From positions 12,360 through 28,332 of the forward strand of contig DUJK01000004.1 of the NCBI GenBank assembly GCA_013329925.1: a stretch of DNA of 15,973 bases. Direction: 5' to 3'. The position numbers were made by a program, and so were the translations under genes. The first letter of the stretch is position 1; each line of letters begins with the position of its first letter. Origin of the DNA: Candidatus Poseidoniaceae archaeon. Lineage in GTDB: Archaea; Thermoplasmatota; Poseidoniia; Poseidoniales; Poseidoniaceae. Shown piece by piece: positions 13,972 through 15,973 of this stretch. The notes beneath the pieces are model-generated. The model worked only from the letters and a program-made list of their open reading frames with translations. It was not told the origin of the DNA and did no database searches.

Positions 13972-15973
13972 ATGTATCTACAAAAATTGACACTTCTTTT
14001 GAGAAAATGGCACATATTGGTAATAATACTATTAATTGCAATACCTGCTTCGCTGATTGCTCCAGATGTCTATTCAACCAGTGATCAACCAGAAGGAGTA
14101 ATCCTAAAACCAGCTGACATAAATGTGGATGGTGATGGATTTTTATTGATAATCCTAGACGGTGTTGGTACGGATTCAATGCTTGATTCAGAGATGATGC
14201 CACTGCTAAATTCTGATAAGAACCGATACTCAATTCTTAACGTTCGGACAGGCCCTCTTACTCTTTCTGCAACTTGTATAAAAGAACTAATGACAGGCGT
14301 GCCCAATGACCCAATTGACGGATTAAATAATTTCAATTTGGGTCATCCTGGAGGTCAAGATCCTTGGCTTATGGCTGCTAATGATGAAACCCATGATGTT
14401 GCTATGATTGGTAGTTACGTTATGGGTAATATGTATTCTGAGGTTATTGGTATTGAATTTACTGACACATTCAAAGGCCATTCCGATTATTATGAAGGTG
14501 ACCAAGAATCATTTGAACTAATGAGTGATATTATCGATTCAAATTCTCATAATATTGTTTCTTTACACTTTTCAGGGCCAGATAAGGTTGGTCATACATG
14601 GGGTATAGAATCCGAGGAGTATAAAGATAAATTATTGGATATTGATATCAAAGTGAATGAAATCATGAATAACATTGATTCTAATTGGAATGTCATCATC
14701 ACTGCAGACCATGGCATGACTGCCACTGGGACGCATGGTTCGGCAGAAGAAAAAACCAGAGAAGTCACAGCATTTGTTACTGGGCCTGATATAATTACTA
14801 GTGCATCTCAAAACATTGTTCAAAGAGACCTTGCGGCATTAACAACACTGTTGACAGAGCAACCTTTTCCGCTACAATTACATGGTAGAATTCCAATAGA
14901 TATTTTGGATTATAATGAATCTGATAAAACTTTGATTGAGGAGTGGAATTGGGAAGCAGCAACTCAAAGACAATTGTTCTTTAGTGGGGATGAAGATATA
15001 ATTACTGACCGACCAGAAATCGACTGGGATTCAATTGAACAAGACACTAATTTTGAAGATAAATCTAGCATATATTGGACATTATTTGTGTGGTCTGCCT
15101 TGATTACACTAGCAATAATTGCGTTCAAGGATCAATTTAAATCTCCTAAACAAACTATTCTCGAAGTAATTTCTTTTGTTGCGTTTATTGTCGTATTAGC
15201 ATATAGCCAATACCGACTAGATTTTTCGGCAATGATACCCCGTGCTTTAGGTGCAGCGTGTGCAGTCTATCTAGCCACTAATGCTCTATCTTCAAGGACT
15301 AATGAGGAATCTAATAGTAAAAGGTCGATGATAAATTTAATCACAAGCCCACTAATAATGCCATATTTATTCATGTTCTTATTCGTTTTAACTGGCGATA
15401 TTAGTCGTTCGGTGGTTATTGGTATGTTAATTTGGGTTGTTATTTATCCAATCAATATGCTAATACTTGATGGTAACGTGCAATCAAAGTACCAATTTTC
15501 TAATGGTTTCTTCTGGTTAATGGCTCTTGCCTGTGTGTCTTTTTCCGGTAACAGGGTTTGGTTTTTATTAATTCCATTAGTTATTTTGATTGGCAAATTA
15601 GTAGTTGAAAACTTCTCTAAGCAGACTACAAAACCAGATAGAATTGCCCTGTTATTACTTCTATTTTTCACCGTTATCTCGCTATTATTTGTTAATTCTA
15701 GAATAACAGGTTTCCATATTATGTCTAAAATGCTAACTTTGGGTTGGAGTAGCAGTATTTTGATAGTTATCGGTTCAGTATTGATTCTACTATCTGCATG
15801 CATTATTGCCAGCAAACTGATTCGTAATGAGATTAATTACCATAGTATCGCATGGTCTTATGGATGTTTATTAATCGTGTATTTGGCGCAAATTATCGAA
15901 TCGACAAATTATGATAGAGTGTTACTCAGTCTTATATTTTCATCATATATTTTCTGTGCTTGGCAATATTTAT
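13972..15973 (+). CDS. Alkaline-phosphatase-superfamily membrane enzyme resembling GPI ethanolamine-phosphate transferase (PIG-G/PIG-O type); C-terminus off the right edge
   Basis: The ATG at 13972 opens 667 codons with no stop before the edge. I translated it directly. Residues 14-32 are a membrane anchor. Residues about 50-345 form an extracytoplasmic metal-dependent transferase domain, and at least nine helices follow (from about 366 to the edge). All metal ligands of the two-metal alkaline phosphatase superfamily are visible: D63 in ILDGVG, a Ser/Thr nucleophile in PLTLSATCIKELMTG (S99 by spacing to the TG, T97 the alternative), D204 and H208 in GPDKVGH, D246-H247 in ADHGMT, and H255 in THGS. 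The blocks match PIG-O/PIG-G in order: 'PTTT..(I/L)K.L.TG', 'HF.G.DHVGH..G', 'ADHGM...G.HG'. One helix, a catalytic domain, then many helices is also that family's topology. Eukaryotic members transfer phosphoethanolamine from phosphatidylethanolamine to GPI mannoses. Here the acceptor is unknown, and a phosphodiesterase role is possible. The gene lies 91 bases after the flavin oxidoreductase gene. Confidence 0.85.
   Translation, partial: MYLQKLTLLLRKWHILVIILLIAIPASLIAPDVYSTSDQPEGVILKPADINVDGDGFLLIILDGVGTDSMLDSEMMPLLNSDKNRYSILNVRTGPLTLSATCIKELMTGVPNDPIDGLNNFNLGHPGGQDPWLMAANDETHDVAMIGSYVMGNMYSEVIGIEFTDTFKGHSDYYEGDQESFELMSDIIDSNSHNIVSLHFSGPDKVGHTWGIESEEYKDKLLDIDIKVNEIMNNIDSNWNVIITADHGMTATGTHGSAEEKTREVTAFVTGPDIITSASQNIVQRDLAALTTLLTEQPFPLQLHGRIPIDILDYNESDKTLIEEWNWEAATQRQLFFSGDEDIITDRPEIDWDSIEQDTNFEDKSSIYWTLFVWSALITLAIIAFKDQFKSPKQTILEVISFVAFIVVLAYSQYRLDFSAMIPRALGAACAVYLATNALSSRTNEESNSKRSMINLITSPLIMPYLFMFLFVLTGDISRSVVIGMLIWVVIYPINMLILDGNVQSKYQFSNGFFWLMALACVSFSGNRVWFLLIPLVILIGKLVVENFSKQTTKPDRIALLLLLFFTVISLLFVNSRITGFHIMSKMLTLGWSSSILIVIGSVLILLSACIIASKLIRNEINYHSIAWSYGCLLIVYLAQIIESTNYDRVLLSLIFSSYIFCAWQYL

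Noticed and set aside
13955..14336. Two overlapping minus-strand frames around the start of the PIG-like gene
   Set aside because: The plus strand here encodes the membrane anchor and the conserved ILDG and PLTLSATCIKELMTG blocks, so the minus-strand frames are shadows.
15444..15815. A 123-codon minus-strand open frame near the right edge
   Set aside because: It is antisense to the membrane-helix region of the PIG-like enzyme, which continues through it without a stop; the hydrophobic codons create open frames on the other strand.

Overview
The window is AT-rich (about 40% G+C by eye), densely coded DNA. It most resembles a marine planktonic archaeon of the Marine Group II/III type (Candidatus Poseidoniia). 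That assignment is an inference. It rests on the gene style: an MSPDG..W N-terminal tag, surface proteins rich in N-glycosylation sequons, few Shine-Dalgarno sequences, a DUF92 lipid-kinase-like protein and an MMPL exporter. No rRNA or other phylogenetic marker is present. I see no tRNA, rRNA, CRISPR array, insertion sequence or phage gene.

Left block, minus strand, read right to left from about 6.4 kb to 1. It holds a PrsW-family intramembrane protease (4923-6365), then a T-tract terminator and a likely new promoter, then a DUF92/TMEM19 membrane protein (4093-4854), a 773-residue surface protein with an embedded thioredoxin fold lacking the redox cysteines (1723-4044), a Cas4-like PD-(D/E)XK protein that keeps its four iron-sulfur cysteines but has lost the E-x-K active-site motif (831-1685), and the N-terminal part of a TPR protein that runs off the left edge (1-803).

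Middle. A small two-helix membrane protein on the plus strand (6528-6872) ends 22 bases inside the 3' end of a minus-strand delta-1-pyrroline-5-carboxylate dehydrogenase gene (pruA, 6851-8485). That gene lies just downstream of msrA (8522-9040). These two genes cover proline/glutamate-semialdehyde oxidation and repair of oxidised methionine.

Right block, plus strand, 9143 to the right edge. It holds an MMPL/RND exporter (9143-11485), a cytoplasmic multidomain protein with Tudor-like, EF-hand-like and chromo-barrel (Tudor-knot) modules (11526-12776), an Old Yellow Enzyme-type flavin oxidoreductase (12792-13880), and a large membrane enzyme (13972 to the edge). The last has the catalytic domain and topology of the eukaryotic GPI ethanolamine-phosphate transferases (PIG-G/PIG-O/PIG-N).

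The items most worth attention are this PIG-like transferase in an apparently prokaryotic genome, the Tudor/EF-hand/chromo-barrel protein, and the two proteins that look catalytically dead (the thioredoxin-fold surface protein and the Cas4-like protein). DUF92, MMPL and the PIG-like enzyme all suggest membrane-lipid or cell-surface work, but a single pathway is not demonstrated.
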